NCBI RefSeq assembly: GCF_000711955.1
Contig: NZ_JONR01000001.1
Coordinates: 372,001-436,000 of the forward strand
Direction of reading: 5' to 3'
From: Nevskia soli DSM 19509
GTDB lineage: Bacteria > Pseudomonadota > Gammaproteobacteria > Nevskiales > Nevskiaceae
Length of the DNA stretch: 64,000 nt
Below the pieces are notes generated by a model. It was not told where the DNA came from. It did not search any database and saw only the letters and a program-made list of their open reading frames with translations. The translations under genes and the position numbers were made by a program. Below are positions 53,419 to 63,571 of the stretch, piece by piece (the stretch's first letter is position 1; the number at the start of each line of letters is the position of its first letter).

Positions 53419-53475
53419 CCCCTCCCCTTGCGACCGCAGGGAGTCCCCGTGGGACGGGAGGGGCCAGGGGAGGGG
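53419..53475 (+). repeat. DUF559-flanking palindrome c (left, direct)
   Basis: cccctccccttgcgaccgca... to aggggagggg, ending 6 bp before the DUF559 GTG. Its last G-rich bases form the ribosome site. Confidence 0.9.
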
Positions 53476-53481
53476 TTGGCT

Positions 53482-54336
53482 GTGGCAGAACATCCCATTC
53501 AGATTCGCCGCTCGCGCCAGTTGCGAGCCGACATGACCGAGGCCGAGCGTGAGCTATGGCGGCGGCTCGGTCGTGGGCAGTTGCAGGGGTGGAAATTTCG
53601 CCGGCAGGTTCCGATTGGGCCTTACTTCGCGGACTTTTTGTGTCTCGAGGCCAGGTTGATTGTTGAGGTCGATGGGGGGCAGCATCTGGAACTTGAGGCT
53701 GAGCATGATCAGGAAAGGGATGCGTGGTTGCGTTCGCAGGGATTCAGGGTTGTGCGGTTCTGGAATAATCAGGTGTTGGGTGAGATCGAGGGTGTGTTGG
53801 AAAGTATTTTGCAACAGCTGACCCCTCCCCCTAGCCCCCTCCCGTACCACGGGGACTCCCTGCGGTCGCAAGGGGAGGGGGAATTGGGCGCGGCGGATCT
53901 GGAATGGATGCGCCATGCCCTCGGCCTTGCTCGACGCGCGGCGATCGAGGGTGAGGTTCCGGTGGGAGCGGTGCTGGTGAAGGACGGTGCCGTCCTCGGT
54001 GAGGGCTGGAACAAGCCGATTGCCCTGCATGATCCCAGTGCCCATGCCGAAATGATCGCCATGCGCGCTGCCGCTGCGGCACTGGGCAATTACAGGGTCC
54101 CCGGCACCACGCTATATGTGACCCTGGAGCCTTGCGTGATGTGCGCGGGCGCCATCGTGCACGCCCGTGTGTCACGCCTGGTGTTCGGCGCGCGCGATCC
54201 CAAGGCGGGGGCGGTGGATTCGGTCTACGACGTCATCGCGCGGCCGCGGTTGAATCACGTGGTGGCGTGGAGCGGCGGGGTGCTGGAAGACGAATGTGGA
54301 GCGGTGCTGCGCGAGTTCTTCCGCTCGCGGCGCTGA
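53482..54336 (+). CDS. DUF559 endonuclease-like domain continuous with TadA (fusion frame)
   Basis: From GTG 53482 (ribosome site ggggagggg) a single open frame of 284 codons runs to the tadA stop. Residues 1 to about 110 are a DUF559 domain of the Vsr/PD-(D/E)xK type: 'MTEAERELWRRLGRGQLQGWKFRRQVPIGPYFADFLC' and 'LIVEVDGGQHLELEAEHDQERDAWLRSQGF' with the acidic D, E and D residues. About 20 residues (TPPPSPLPYHGDSLRSQGEG) are encoded by palindrome d, and the rest is TadA. Whether the fusion protein is made, or tadA starts internally at 53884, cannot be decided from sequence. Confidence 0.75.
   Translation: MAEHPIQIRRSRQLRADMTEAERELWRRLGRGQLQGWKFRRQVPIGPYFADFLCLEARLIVEVDGGQHLELEAEHDQERDAWLRSQGFRVVRFWNNQVLGEIEGVLESILQQLTPPPSPLPYHGDSLRSQGEGELGAADLEWMRHALGLARRAAIEGEVPVGAVLVKDGAVLGEGWNKPIALHDPSAHAEMIAMRAAAAALGNYRVPGTTLYVTLEPCVMCAGAIVHARVSRLVFGARDPKAGAVDSVYDVIARPRLNHVVAWSGGVLEDECGAVLREFFRSRR
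53822..53881 (-). repeat. DUF559-flanking palindrome d (right, inverted, translated)
   Basis: Inverted copy (cccctccccctagccccc... to aaggggaggggg). It is free of stops in the DUF559/tadA frame, and its terminal aaggggaggggg lies just before the TTG at 53884, where it can serve as a ribosome site. Confidence 0.9.
53884..54336 (+). CDS. tadA: tRNA adenosine(34) deaminase TadA (internal start)
   Basis: TadA converts A34 to inosine in tRNA-Arg(ACG); it is usually essential. From TTG 53884 the product is 150 residues: 'DLEWMRHALGLARRAAIEGEVPVGAVLV', zinc site H54-A-E56 (Glu56 as proton shuttle), C84 and C87 in 'EPCVMCAGAIVHAR', and 'ADECAALL'-like 'LEDECGAVLREFFRSRR'. The length equals normal TadA when started here. 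An essential gene would then depend on a repeat-derived ribosome site or on the upstream DUF559 frame. Confidence 0.93.
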   Translation: MGAADLEWMRHALGLARRAAIEGEVPVGAVLVKDGAVLGEGWNKPIALHDPSAHAEMIAMRAAAAALGNYRVPGTTLYVTLEPCVMCAGAIVHARVSRLVFGARDPKAGAVDSVYDVIARPRLNHVVAWSGGVLEDECGAVLREFFRSRR

Positions 54337-54348
54337 TCGGCCCGTTGA

Positions 54349-54600
54349 TCAGGCCTTGTTGCGCTTGAGGTAGAGCACCTGGTGGACGGTGGTGCTGGTG
54401 GAACCTTGCGCGAGCGCCCCGACCAGTTCCCAGCCGTCCTCGCCGGCGCCATGCAGGTAATCCCAGGTTTGCATGCAGCTGGCGAGCGCCGCTTCGACCT
54501 TGTCGCCGCCCGGCGGCAGCTTGCCCTGCCAGGTGCCGTTGACATAGGTCACACGCGATTGCTGGACCTGGCAGACGCGGTATTCGTAATGCTGTCGCAT
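54349..54600 (-). CDS. DUF4177-like small protein
   Basis: The 83-residue product has 'YEYRVCQVQQSRVTYVNGTWQG', '...AGEDGWELVGALAQGSTSTTVHQVLYLKR'. The Y-E-Y-R start and GWELV...LYLKR end are typical of DUF4177. There is a good ribosome site (aggag) before ATG 54600. A much longer frame continues upstream on this strand but is the antisense of clpB and its neighbours. Function unknown. Confidence 0.8.
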   Translation of the reverse strand: MRQHYEYRVCQVQQSRVTYVNGTWQGKLPPGGDKVEAALASCMQTWDYLHGAGEDGWELVGALAQGSTSTTVHQVLYLKRNKA

Positions 54601-54774
54601 GAGGCTCCTGGCGGCTTTTCCGCAGGGTGAATGGCAAATACAGTCTGCTTTATGGGGTACTGTCCGGGATGACGCTACCCCCTGTTTCGGATGGCGGGTT
54701 TTGCCGGTTTTGACGGCGGCCCGCGCCGCATGGCTTTTGAAAGACCCGATGGCATATCTGCGAGGGCAACGACC

Positions 54775-55751
54775 ATGAAGGTTTTCGTCACTGGCGGTTC
54801 CGGCTTTGTAGGCCGCAATCTGATCGCCATGCTGAAAGGCCGCGGAGATACGGTGGTGGCCTTGGCCCGTACACCGGGCGCCATGCGGACCGTGCGCGGG
54901 TTGGGCGCCGAGCCGCAGGCCGGCGATCTGGCCGACGTGGCGGCGATGACTGCGGGCATGGCAGGTGCCGAGGTGGTGTTCCACTGCGCGGCCAAGGTGG
55001 AGGACTGGGGGGATCCCGCCGAATTCCACCGCATCAATGTTGCGGGCACGGCGCAGGTGATCGAAGCGGCGCGCACCGCGGGGGTGCGGCGCCTGGTGCA
55101 CGTCAGTACCGAAGCGGTGCTGGCGGACGGCACGCCGATCCATGATGCCGATGAGACGCGCCCGCGCGCGGCGCGGCCGATCGGGCTCTATCCTTCGAGC
55201 AAGGCGCAGGCCGAGGCGGTGGCGTTGGCGGCCAATGGCAACGGTCTCGAAGTGGTGGTGGTGCGCCCGCGCTTCATCTGGGGCCGGGGCGACACCGCGC
55301 TGCTGCCGAAGATCCTGGAAGTGATGCGCAAGGGGCAGTTCGCCTGGATCGGCGGCGGCCGCTTCCTCACCTCCACCTGCCATGTGCGCAACGTCTGCGA
55401 GGGCGCACTGCTGGCGGCCGAACGCGGCAAGCCGGGCGAAATCTATTTCCTGACCGATGGCGCGCCGGTCGAGTTCCGCACCTTTATCACCGCCATGGCG
55501 CGGACGCAGGGCGTGGAGCCGGGCTCGCGCGGCGTGCCGCGCGGGCTGATCTATGCGCTGGCCGCGGTGTGCGAGTTCGCCTGGCGGACGTTCCCGCTCA
55601 AGGGGCGGCCGCCGGTGTCGCGTACCGCGGTCATCCTCACCGGTGAGCAGGTGACGGTGAACGATGCCAAGGCACGGCGGGAGATCGGGTATGCCGGATT
55701 GGTAACGCGGGAAGCCGGGCTCGCCGAGATGGCGGCGAGCCCGGCGACTGC

Positions 55752-55755
<4 letters not shown>
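54775..55755 (+). CDS. NAD-dependent epimerase / 3-beta-hydroxysteroid dehydrogenase-type SDR
   Basis: The 326-residue extended short-chain dehydrogenase has the NAD motif TGGSGFVG at 6-13, 'VFHCAAKVEDWGDPAEFHRINV', 'LVHVSTEAVL' and the catalytic YPSSK (Tyr...Lys). 'VVVVRPRFIWGRGD' and 'TCHVRNVCEGALLAAERG' recall the 3-beta-HSD/sterol dehydrogenase branch. The substrate is not certain, but a link to the nearby cholesterol-oxidase-like enzyme is attractive. Its stop overlaps the convergent clpB stop (TTAA). Confidence 0.88.
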
Positions 55756-58349
<2,594 letters not shown>

Positions 58350-58372
58350 GCTGCGCACCTCGTTTGTGGAAC

Positions 58373-58413
58373 GTCCTGTTCAAGAACCGGCCGTCCGGGG
58401 CCGGGCTGTTTGA
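58373..58413 (+). repeat. Dispersed hairpin repeat, family 1, copy 5 (diverged)
   Basis: gtcctgttcaagaaccggcc, then ccggggccgg and gctgtttga. The left flank is conserved; the stem and right flank have changed. It is immediately upstream of clpB, in antisense orientation. Confidence 0.55.
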
Positions 58414-58765
58414 TATCAATACTACGGAATGCCTTGTAGATAGGGCTTAAGGAATTGCTTTCAAGCGTCGCCGCGACTTTCGGGAGGCTGCTTTGCGATC
58501 ACGGCGGGGCCGTGGCGCAGCTCGGCAGCCCATGCATGGCGAAGCCTGGGCGAACGGTGTCGAAGCGCGCCATGCGGATACCCGGCGCCGTCTGCAACGG
58601 GGAGGGGTTGCGGACGAGGGTGGCGTGGAGGTGCGGGCGGCACCCGGAGATACGCCCGGCGGCGATTACCGGACAAGGCGTCCGGATTCATGAGGGCCTT
58701 GGAGGGGGGGGGGGGGGGGCGGACCCGAGGCTTCGCCGCGGGTGCGAAGCCTTTTCAGCGGGCCC
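58414..58765. other. Spacer with a 15-G homopolymer
   Basis: I see no convincing gene between clpB and the next small gene. A run of 15 consecutive G lies at 58704-58718. Short open frames cross the region in several phases but have no recognisable domain or good ribosome site. Confidence 0.6.
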
Positions 58766-59020
58766 TTACTTCTTGTTGCGGCGGCCCGGACTGTCGCTGT
58801 CGAAGAGGTGGTCGAAGTCTTCGCCGATCAGTTTCTTCAGTTCACGTACTTCGCGGTAGCGCTCGACATCCCGCCAGTCGCGCGAGCGGTTGCCGGGGAG
58901 GGGGTTGCCCTTCGCGTCCACGGCGGGCACGTCTTCCTCGAAGCCTTCGGTTTCTTCGCCGAATTCGTCAAAAGCGGGTTTTGCGGGTTGCTGCTGCTTC
59001 TTCCCGGGTCTTCCAGCCAT
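58766..59020 (-). CDS. Small charged protein, PA3496-like
   Basis: This 84-residue, highly charged protein has 'GRPGKKQQQPAKPAFDEFGEE' at the N-terminus. The conserved-looking 'NPLPGNRSRDWRDVERYREVRELKKLIGEDFDHLF' resembles short gammaproteobacterial proteins annotated as PA3496-like. No membrane segment or catalytic motif is present. The function is unknown and the family link is tentative. Confidence 0.6.
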   Translation of the reverse strand: MAGRPGKKQQQPAKPAFDEFGEETEGFEEDVPAVDAKGNPLPGNRSRDWRDVERYREVRELKKLIGEDFDHLFDSDSPGRRNKK

Positions 59021-59261
59021 GTGCTGCCAGTCTCCGTCACGAAAAGGACCAAATTTGCGCGCCTTGTAACAGGCTTTTGCTCCGAGGGGAAGCCCCCCGC
59101 CGTGCGGCGCCCCGTTGGCGTAGCAGCCACCGGGCCGTGGTCCGGTTTTTGCCGCCGCCGACGGTCGTTTTTTGGGCAGTTGCGCGCAAGTTGGCGCGGG
59201 CGTCCGCGACAGCAGGCTCGGCCGAAAGCGCGCGCGGCCCTGTAAAAATTCCGGCGAAGCC

Positions 59262-59270
59262 TGCTAAAAT
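59262..59270 (+). promoter_or_regulatory. Extended -10 promoter of tRNA-Ala
   Basis: TGCTAAAAT (TG 59262-59263, -10 TAAAAT 59265-59270) lies 19 bp upstream of the tRNA 5' end. No strong -35. Confidence 0.55.
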
Positions 59271-59288
59271 AGCGGACGCGGTACGTGT

Positions 59289-59364
59289 GGGGCGGTAGCT
59301 CAGCTGGGAGAGCGCTGCGTTCGCAATGCAGAGGTCGGGAGTTCGATCCTCCTCCGCTCCACCA
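59289..59364 (+). tRNA. tRNA-Ala(CGC)
   Basis: This is a 76-base cloverleaf with encoded CCA. The acceptor ggggcgg pairs with ccgctcc and contains the G3:U70 wobble that identifies alanine tRNAs. The anticodon stem is ctgcg/tgcag, and the loop ttcgcaa gives anticodon CGC at 59322-59324 (codon GCG). The T-arm gggag-ttcgatc-ctcct is standard. It is transcribed alone and followed by a terminator. Confidence 0.97.
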
Positions 59365-59395
59365 ATCCGCCAGTGCCAATCGATCAAGATCAAGG

Positions 59396-59426
59396 GATTC
59401 AGCCCATAAAGCTGAATCTTTTTTTT
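59396..59426 (+). terminator. Intrinsic terminator of tRNA-Ala
   Basis: Stem gattcagc (59396-59403) with gctgaatc (59411-59418), loop ccataaa, then eight T. Confidence 0.92.
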
Positions 59427-59718
59427 GTCCGGCCGACGGGTCGACGGCCAAAGTCCGAATCAAGCCCGGCGGACAACAGCCTTCCGTAAGCAGCTTGCTG
59501 CGGGCCGGCAAAGCAGGGCGGGCGGTCCTCGCCGGCAACCCTCTCCGGGCCCTCGTTGCGGCCAGAGGTGCGATCTCCCCAAGTGGGTGCCCGACAGGGC
59601 CGGAATGAAATCCGTCATGACGACCCCGAGCGGGCGCTGGTGCTCCGAGATGTCGATGACATCGACACGAACATTCAGCGTGCCGGGAAAGCGCACCTTC
59701 TGACCCCGGCCGCGCCGC
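59427..59718. other. Spacer before the TonB receptor end; no gene seen
   Basis: The 292 bp between the tRNA terminator and the convergent receptor stop have no recognisable domain, repeat or RNA. A short minus-strand frame (59460-59696) was considered and not called. Confidence 0.5.
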
Positions 59719-61797
59719 TCACCACTGGTAGCGCAGGCTGCCGGCGATGACCCGCTTGGCCGTCAGGTAGTTGCCGTAAGGCGTGGCGATGAAGCTGGTG
59801 TGGTCGAACACGTTGTTGAGGTTGAGGCCGAGTTCGAAGCCGCGCAGCGGATAGCGCGCCGCCAGGTCCATCAGGGTCAGCTGCTTGTTGCGGAGCGTGT
59901 TCCCGGTGTCGCCCCAGGTGGCGCCGAGGTGGCGCACGCCGGCACTGAGCCCCAGCCCCTCCAGCAAGCCTTCGCGCGTGGTGTGGCTGAGCCACAGCGA
60001 GGCGTTGGTTTGCGGCGTCAGGATCGGCACCTTGCCCAGGTCGACGTCGTTGCTGCGCGTGACCTTGACCGGGTTCCAAGTGTAGCTTGCGCTCAGATCC
60101 AGCGTGCGTGTCAGCCGGCCCTTGCCTTCCAGTTCCACGCCCTGCGAGCGGACCTGCCCGGTTTGGGCGCTGAAGTTCTCGTGCGCCGGATCCTTGGTCA
60201 GTACGTTGTCCTGCAGCAGGCGGAAGAAGGAGACCGTGTAGATGGCGCGGTCGCCGGGTGTGGCGTACTTCGCGCCCACTTCGTACTGCCGGCCCCGCGT
60301 GGGGCTGAACGGCTTGCCGTCGAAGTCGGTACCGCTGTTCGGCTGGAACGACTGCGACCAGCTCAGGTAGGGCGTGACGCCGAGGGCGCTCTTCCACATC
60401 AGGCCGACCCTGCCGCTGAAGGCCGCGTTGAACTGCTGCGTCGGCGTGCCGGAAACCGGATCGCTGTTGCGGTCGTGCGCCCAGTCGCGGCGCAGGCTGG
60501 CGGTGACGATCCACTGCTGCCAGTAGGCCTGGTCCTGCAGGTAGACGCCGAGCTGGCTCTGGTATTGCCGCGTTCCGGACTGCTCCTCGGTCGGCAGCGG
60601 AATGTCCTGACCGTACACCGGGTGCGCGATGTCGAGCGGCGGCGCGTCGCCGTAATAATAGTCGTCGTGATAGTGGTTGCTGCCGTAGTCGACGCCGGCC
60701 AGCAGGGTGTGGGCGACAGCGCCGGTGCGTGTCTTCCACTCCAGGGTGTTGTCCGTGATCCAGCTGCTGGCGCCGCTGAAGTAGCTGGAGGCGTAGCGGT
60801 CGAGCAGCGTCGGCTGGTCCGGAGTGTTGTAGCCCAGGGCGCTGAGATAGGGCTGCGCCTCGTCGCGATGGTTGAAGCGCAGCTTGTGGTGTAACACCAG
60901 CGCGCCGCCGGCCAGGCCCTGGTCCACCTGCCAGCCGACGTTCCACAGCTTGGTGATGTCCGCGTCGTAGCCGCGGTCGTCGATCACCACCTCGGTCGGG
61001 CCGCCGTCGGGAGCGGAGGCGAGGTTCGGGAACATGCCGGCGACGTGCAGCCGCTCGGCCAGCACGGTGATGCGCGTGTCCGCGGCCGGGCGCCAGGTCA
61101 GCGATGGCGCGAAATACTGCCGCCGCGCCGGATAGCCGTGGCCGTCGGGAAACTCGATCTGGTTCCCGCCCTCGTGCAGCAGGCCGATCAGGCGGTAGTC
61201 GAGTGCACCGTCGCGCAGCGCCGGCCCGGTGAAGTCGAACTGGCCCTGCAGCGCGCCGAAGCTCCCGGCCGACAACTCCACCTCGCGCTGCGCCGAGCGC
61301 AGCGGCAGCTTGCTGACGCCGTTGATCAGGCCGCCCGGCACCGACTGGCCGTACAGTACCGAACTGGGCCCGCGCAGCACCTCGATGCGCTCCAGGCCGT
61401 AGGGCTCCATGAAGTCGTAGTTGAACATCCGCATGCCGTCGCGGAACTGGCTGGGGAAGGTGTCGAAGCCGCGCAGCTTGACCCAGTCGTAGCCGCGGCC
61501 GTCCGGGCCGTAGGTCTCCACCGCGGCGCCGGCGGTATAGCGCAGCGCCTCCATCATGCTGCTGGCGCCGTGCGCGGCGATCTCGTCGGCGGTGATCACG
61601 GAGATCGACTGCGGCGTTTCGGTGAGCGGGGTATCGGTCTTGGTCGCCGTGCCGGCCTCGGTCGCCATCGCGCCATCCGCCGCGCCGGTGACCGTCACCG
61701 TTTGGAGCTGCGTCGATTCCTGCGCCACGGTGTCCGTGGCCGCGACGGCGAGACCCCAGGCCGCTCCGAGGAGCAGCTTCCGACAGTTGTGTCGCAC
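59719..61797 (-). CDS. TonB-dependent siderophore receptor
   Basis: The 692-residue outer-membrane receptor has a signal peptide ending near 'ATDTVAQ'. The TonB-box region and plug domain follow ('PLTETPQSISVITADEIAAHGASSMMEALRYTAG', 'LRGFDTFPSQFRDGMRMF', 'GLERIEVLRGPSSVLYGQSVPGGLING'), then a 22-strand barrel ending in '...RVIAGSLRYQW' with the terminal aromatic. It imports ferric siderophores using TonB/ExbBD energy; the plug is closest to FhuA/FpvA-type receptors. It starts with GTG after ggggaattt. A Fur-box-like site lies 140 bp upstream. Confidence 0.95.
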   Translation of the reverse strand: MRHNCRKLLLGAAWGLAVAATDTVAQESTQLQTVTVTGAADGAMATEAGTATKTDTPLTETPQSISVITADEIAAHGASSMMEALRYTAGAAVETYGPDGRGYDWVKLRGFDTFPSQFRDGMRMFNYDFMEPYGLERIEVLRGPSSVLYGQSVPGGLINGVSKLPLRSAQREVELSAGSFGALQGQFDFTGPALRDGALDYRLIGLLHEGGNQIEFPDGHGYPARRQYFAPSLTWRPAADTRITVLAERLHVAGMFPNLASAPDGGPTEVVIDDRGYDADITKLWNVGWQVDQGLAGGALVLHHKLRFNHRDEAQPYLSALGYNTPDQPTLLDRYASSYFSGASSWITDNTLEWKTRTGAVAHTLLAGVDYGSNHYHDDYYYGDAPPLDIAHPVYGQDIPLPTEEQSGTRQYQSQLGVYLQDQAYWQQWIVTASLRRDWAHDRNSDPVSGTPTQQFNAAFSGRVGLMWKSALGVTPYLSWSQSFQPNSGTDFDGKPFSPTRGRQYEVGAKYATPGDRAIYTVSFFRLLQDNVLTKDPAHENFSAQTGQVRSQGVELEGKGRLTRTLDLSASYTWNPVKVTRSNDVDLGKVPILTPQTNASLWLSHTTREGLLEGLGLSAGVRHLGATWGDTGNTLRNKQLTLMDLAARYPLRGFELGLNLNNVFDHTSFIATPYGNYLTAKRVIAGSLRYQW

Positions 61798-62247
61798 AAA
61801 TTCCCCAATCCGGCCGGGCCGGAGTGATCGTGGATGGTTCGATCACCGTGGCGGGCTGCTTGGGGCTGGCTGGCTGGGCGTATCTACGGAAGATAGAGCC
61901 GGACCGTCTACAGCTTGGCCGGACATGCGTCTACATAATAATGATTCTCATCTTCGTGTCAATGAAGCGAGCGCGGCTTTGATGAAGCTGGCGTTGGGGT
62001 TTCCATGGTCGGATGGTGCGTGAAGCTCGTCGGCGCTCGAAGTCCATCGGGCTTTTCATATTGACTGGACGGCTTGCTGTGTGCCTCGTTTGGTTGAGCC
62101 GCAAAGTGGGCGCCGGGGCTGGGTTCCTGCTGCGACGCGCAATGGATATGCCCCGCGTGAAAGAGTAAAGTCGGGCCGTTGCGGCGCCGGCTCAGCCTGG
62201 TTCACCAGGGCTGCGACCATCCGAATGGATTTGATGGGGGAGCGGAT
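61798..62247. other. Divergent promoter region of receptor and cytochrome genes
   Basis: It contains the Fur-box-like sequence at 61937-61955. No coding frame is convincing; an upstream in-frame extension of the cytochrome gene was rejected in favour of TTG 62248. Confidence 0.6.
61937..61955 (-). promoter_or_regulatory. Fur-box-like operator
   Basis: aataatgattctcatcttc matches the 19-base Fur consensus at 14 of 19 positions. It is consistent with iron repression of the siderophore receptor downstream on the minus strand. Confidence 0.65.
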
Positions 62248-63546
62248 TTGCTCAAGCGCATAGTCATCACCGTGGTGGTTCTCGCTCTCGTGGGAATCGG
62301 CGGGTTGTTCGCCCTGGCCTGGCGGCCGTCTTTGGCGCCGATCGATCCGCCGGCGGCATCGGCCTTTCCTCAAGATCTCGTCGCCAGGGGCAAGCAGCTT
62401 GCCGGCGCCGGCTACTGCGCGACCTGCCATACCGCCAAGGGCGGCCAGGTTTATGCCGGCGGCTTCGGGCTCGAATCGGGCTTCGGCACCATCTACAGCA
62501 CCAATATCACGCCCGATCCGGATACCGGCATCGGGCGCTGGTCCGAGGCGGCGTTCGCCCGGGCCATGCACGACGGCGTGGCGCGCGACGGCGCGCACCT
62601 GTTCCCGGCGTTTCCCTATACGCATTTCGCCAAGGTCAGCGACGACGATGTGAAGGCGCTGTACGCCTACTTCATGACGCGCCAGCCGGTGAAGGCTGTG
62701 GCTCCGCCGAATACATTGCCGTTCCCGCTCAGCATCCGCGCCCTGCAGGTGGGCTGGAAGCTGCTGTTCTTCGACAAGGGTGTGTACCAGGCGCAGGCCG
62801 GCAAGAGCGAGGAATGGAATCGCGGCGCCTACCTGGCGGAAGGGCTGGGGCACTGCTCCGCCTGCCATACGCCGCGCAACGGCCTGGGCGGCGAGCGGAA
62901 GGATGCGCTGTATGCCGGCGCGCCGATCGAGGGCTGGCTGGCGCCCGCGCTGAATGCCTCCAACCCGGCTCCGCTGCCGTGGACGCAGGATGATCTCTAC
63001 GCCTACCTGCGCAGCGGCGCTTCGGTGCACCACGGCGTCGCCGCGGGCTCGATGTCCGAGGTGATCCAGGGGCTGGCCAAGCTGCCGGATGCGGATGTGC
63101 GCGCGATCGCCGTCTACTTCGCCGACCGCAACGGCTCGGCGGCGCAGGCGGCGAATGCCGACCAGGCCCTGGCCAGGGCAATGGCCCTGGCGCAGCGCGA
63201 TCCGGGCGTGGTGCCGGAGCATGGCGCGCAGGTGTATCTGTCCGCCTGCGCCTCCTGTCACTACAACGGCGGAGCGGCGCCGCTGCCGGCACGGCCGGAG
63301 CTGGCGCTGAGCAGCACGGTCAACGGCCCCGATCCGGGGAGCTTCATCCATATCGTACTCGGCGGCATCGGGCAGAACGACGGCATGCCGGGTGCCTACA
63401 TGCCCGGTTTCGGCAAGTCCCTGAGCGACGAGGATATCGCCGCGCTCGCCGCCTATCTGCGCGGCAGCCGCACCATGCAGCCGCCCTGGAACGATGTGCC
63501 GGCCGCCATTGCCGGCGCCCGCAAACAAAGCCCCGCAGCACCATGA
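62248..63546 (+). CDS. Trihaem membrane-anchored cytochrome c
   Basis: The 432-residue protein has one N-terminal membrane anchor ('IVITVVVLALVGIGGLFALAW') and three c-type haem sites: C57-ATCH, C203-SACH and C334-ASCH. This is the layout of the cytochrome subunits of alcohol dehydrogenases and of molybdenum hydroxylases. The next gene encodes a [2Fe-2S] hydroxylase subunit, so it probably passes its electrons to the respiratory chain. TTG 62248 is chosen because gggggag lies six bases upstream. Confidence 0.92.
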   Translation: MLKRIVITVVVLALVGIGGLFALAWRPSLAPIDPPAASAFPQDLVARGKQLAGAGYCATCHTAKGGQVYAGGFGLESGFGTIYSTNITPDPDTGIGRWSEAAFARAMHDGVARDGAHLFPAFPYTHFAKVSDDDVKALYAYFMTRQPVKAVAPPNTLPFPLSIRALQVGWKLLFFDKGVYQAQAGKSEEWNRGAYLAEGLGHCSACHTPRNGLGGERKDALYAGAPIEGWLAPALNASNPAPLPWTQDDLYAYLRSGASVHHGVAAGSMSEVIQGLAKLPDADVRAIAVYFADRNGSAAQAANADQALARAMALAQRDPGVVPEHGAQVYLSACASCHYNGGAAPLPARPELALSSTVNGPDPGSFIHIVLGGIGQNDGMPGAYMPGFGKSLSDEDIAALAAYLRGSRTMQPPWNDVPAAIAGARKQSPAAP

Positions 63547-63571
63547 AGACGCAGCCCGGAGCCGCGCAACG

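Larger units (their letters stand above)
53289..53881 (+). repeat. DUF559 unit, copy B (intact)
   Basis: Leader, palindrome c, intact DUF559 frame and palindrome d; tandem with copy A at 452-bp offset. The unit ends exactly where tadA begins. Confidence 0.85.

Noticed and set aside
58455..58693. Small open frames on both strands before the G tract
   Set aside because: Arg/Pro-rich, with no motif or ribosome site; composition typical of non-coding high-GC DNA.
59460..59696. 78-codon minus-strand frame between tRNA-Ala and the receptor gene
   Set aside because: The first 40 residues look protein-like, but no family, ribosome site or continuation is evident and the rest is Arg/Pro-rich.
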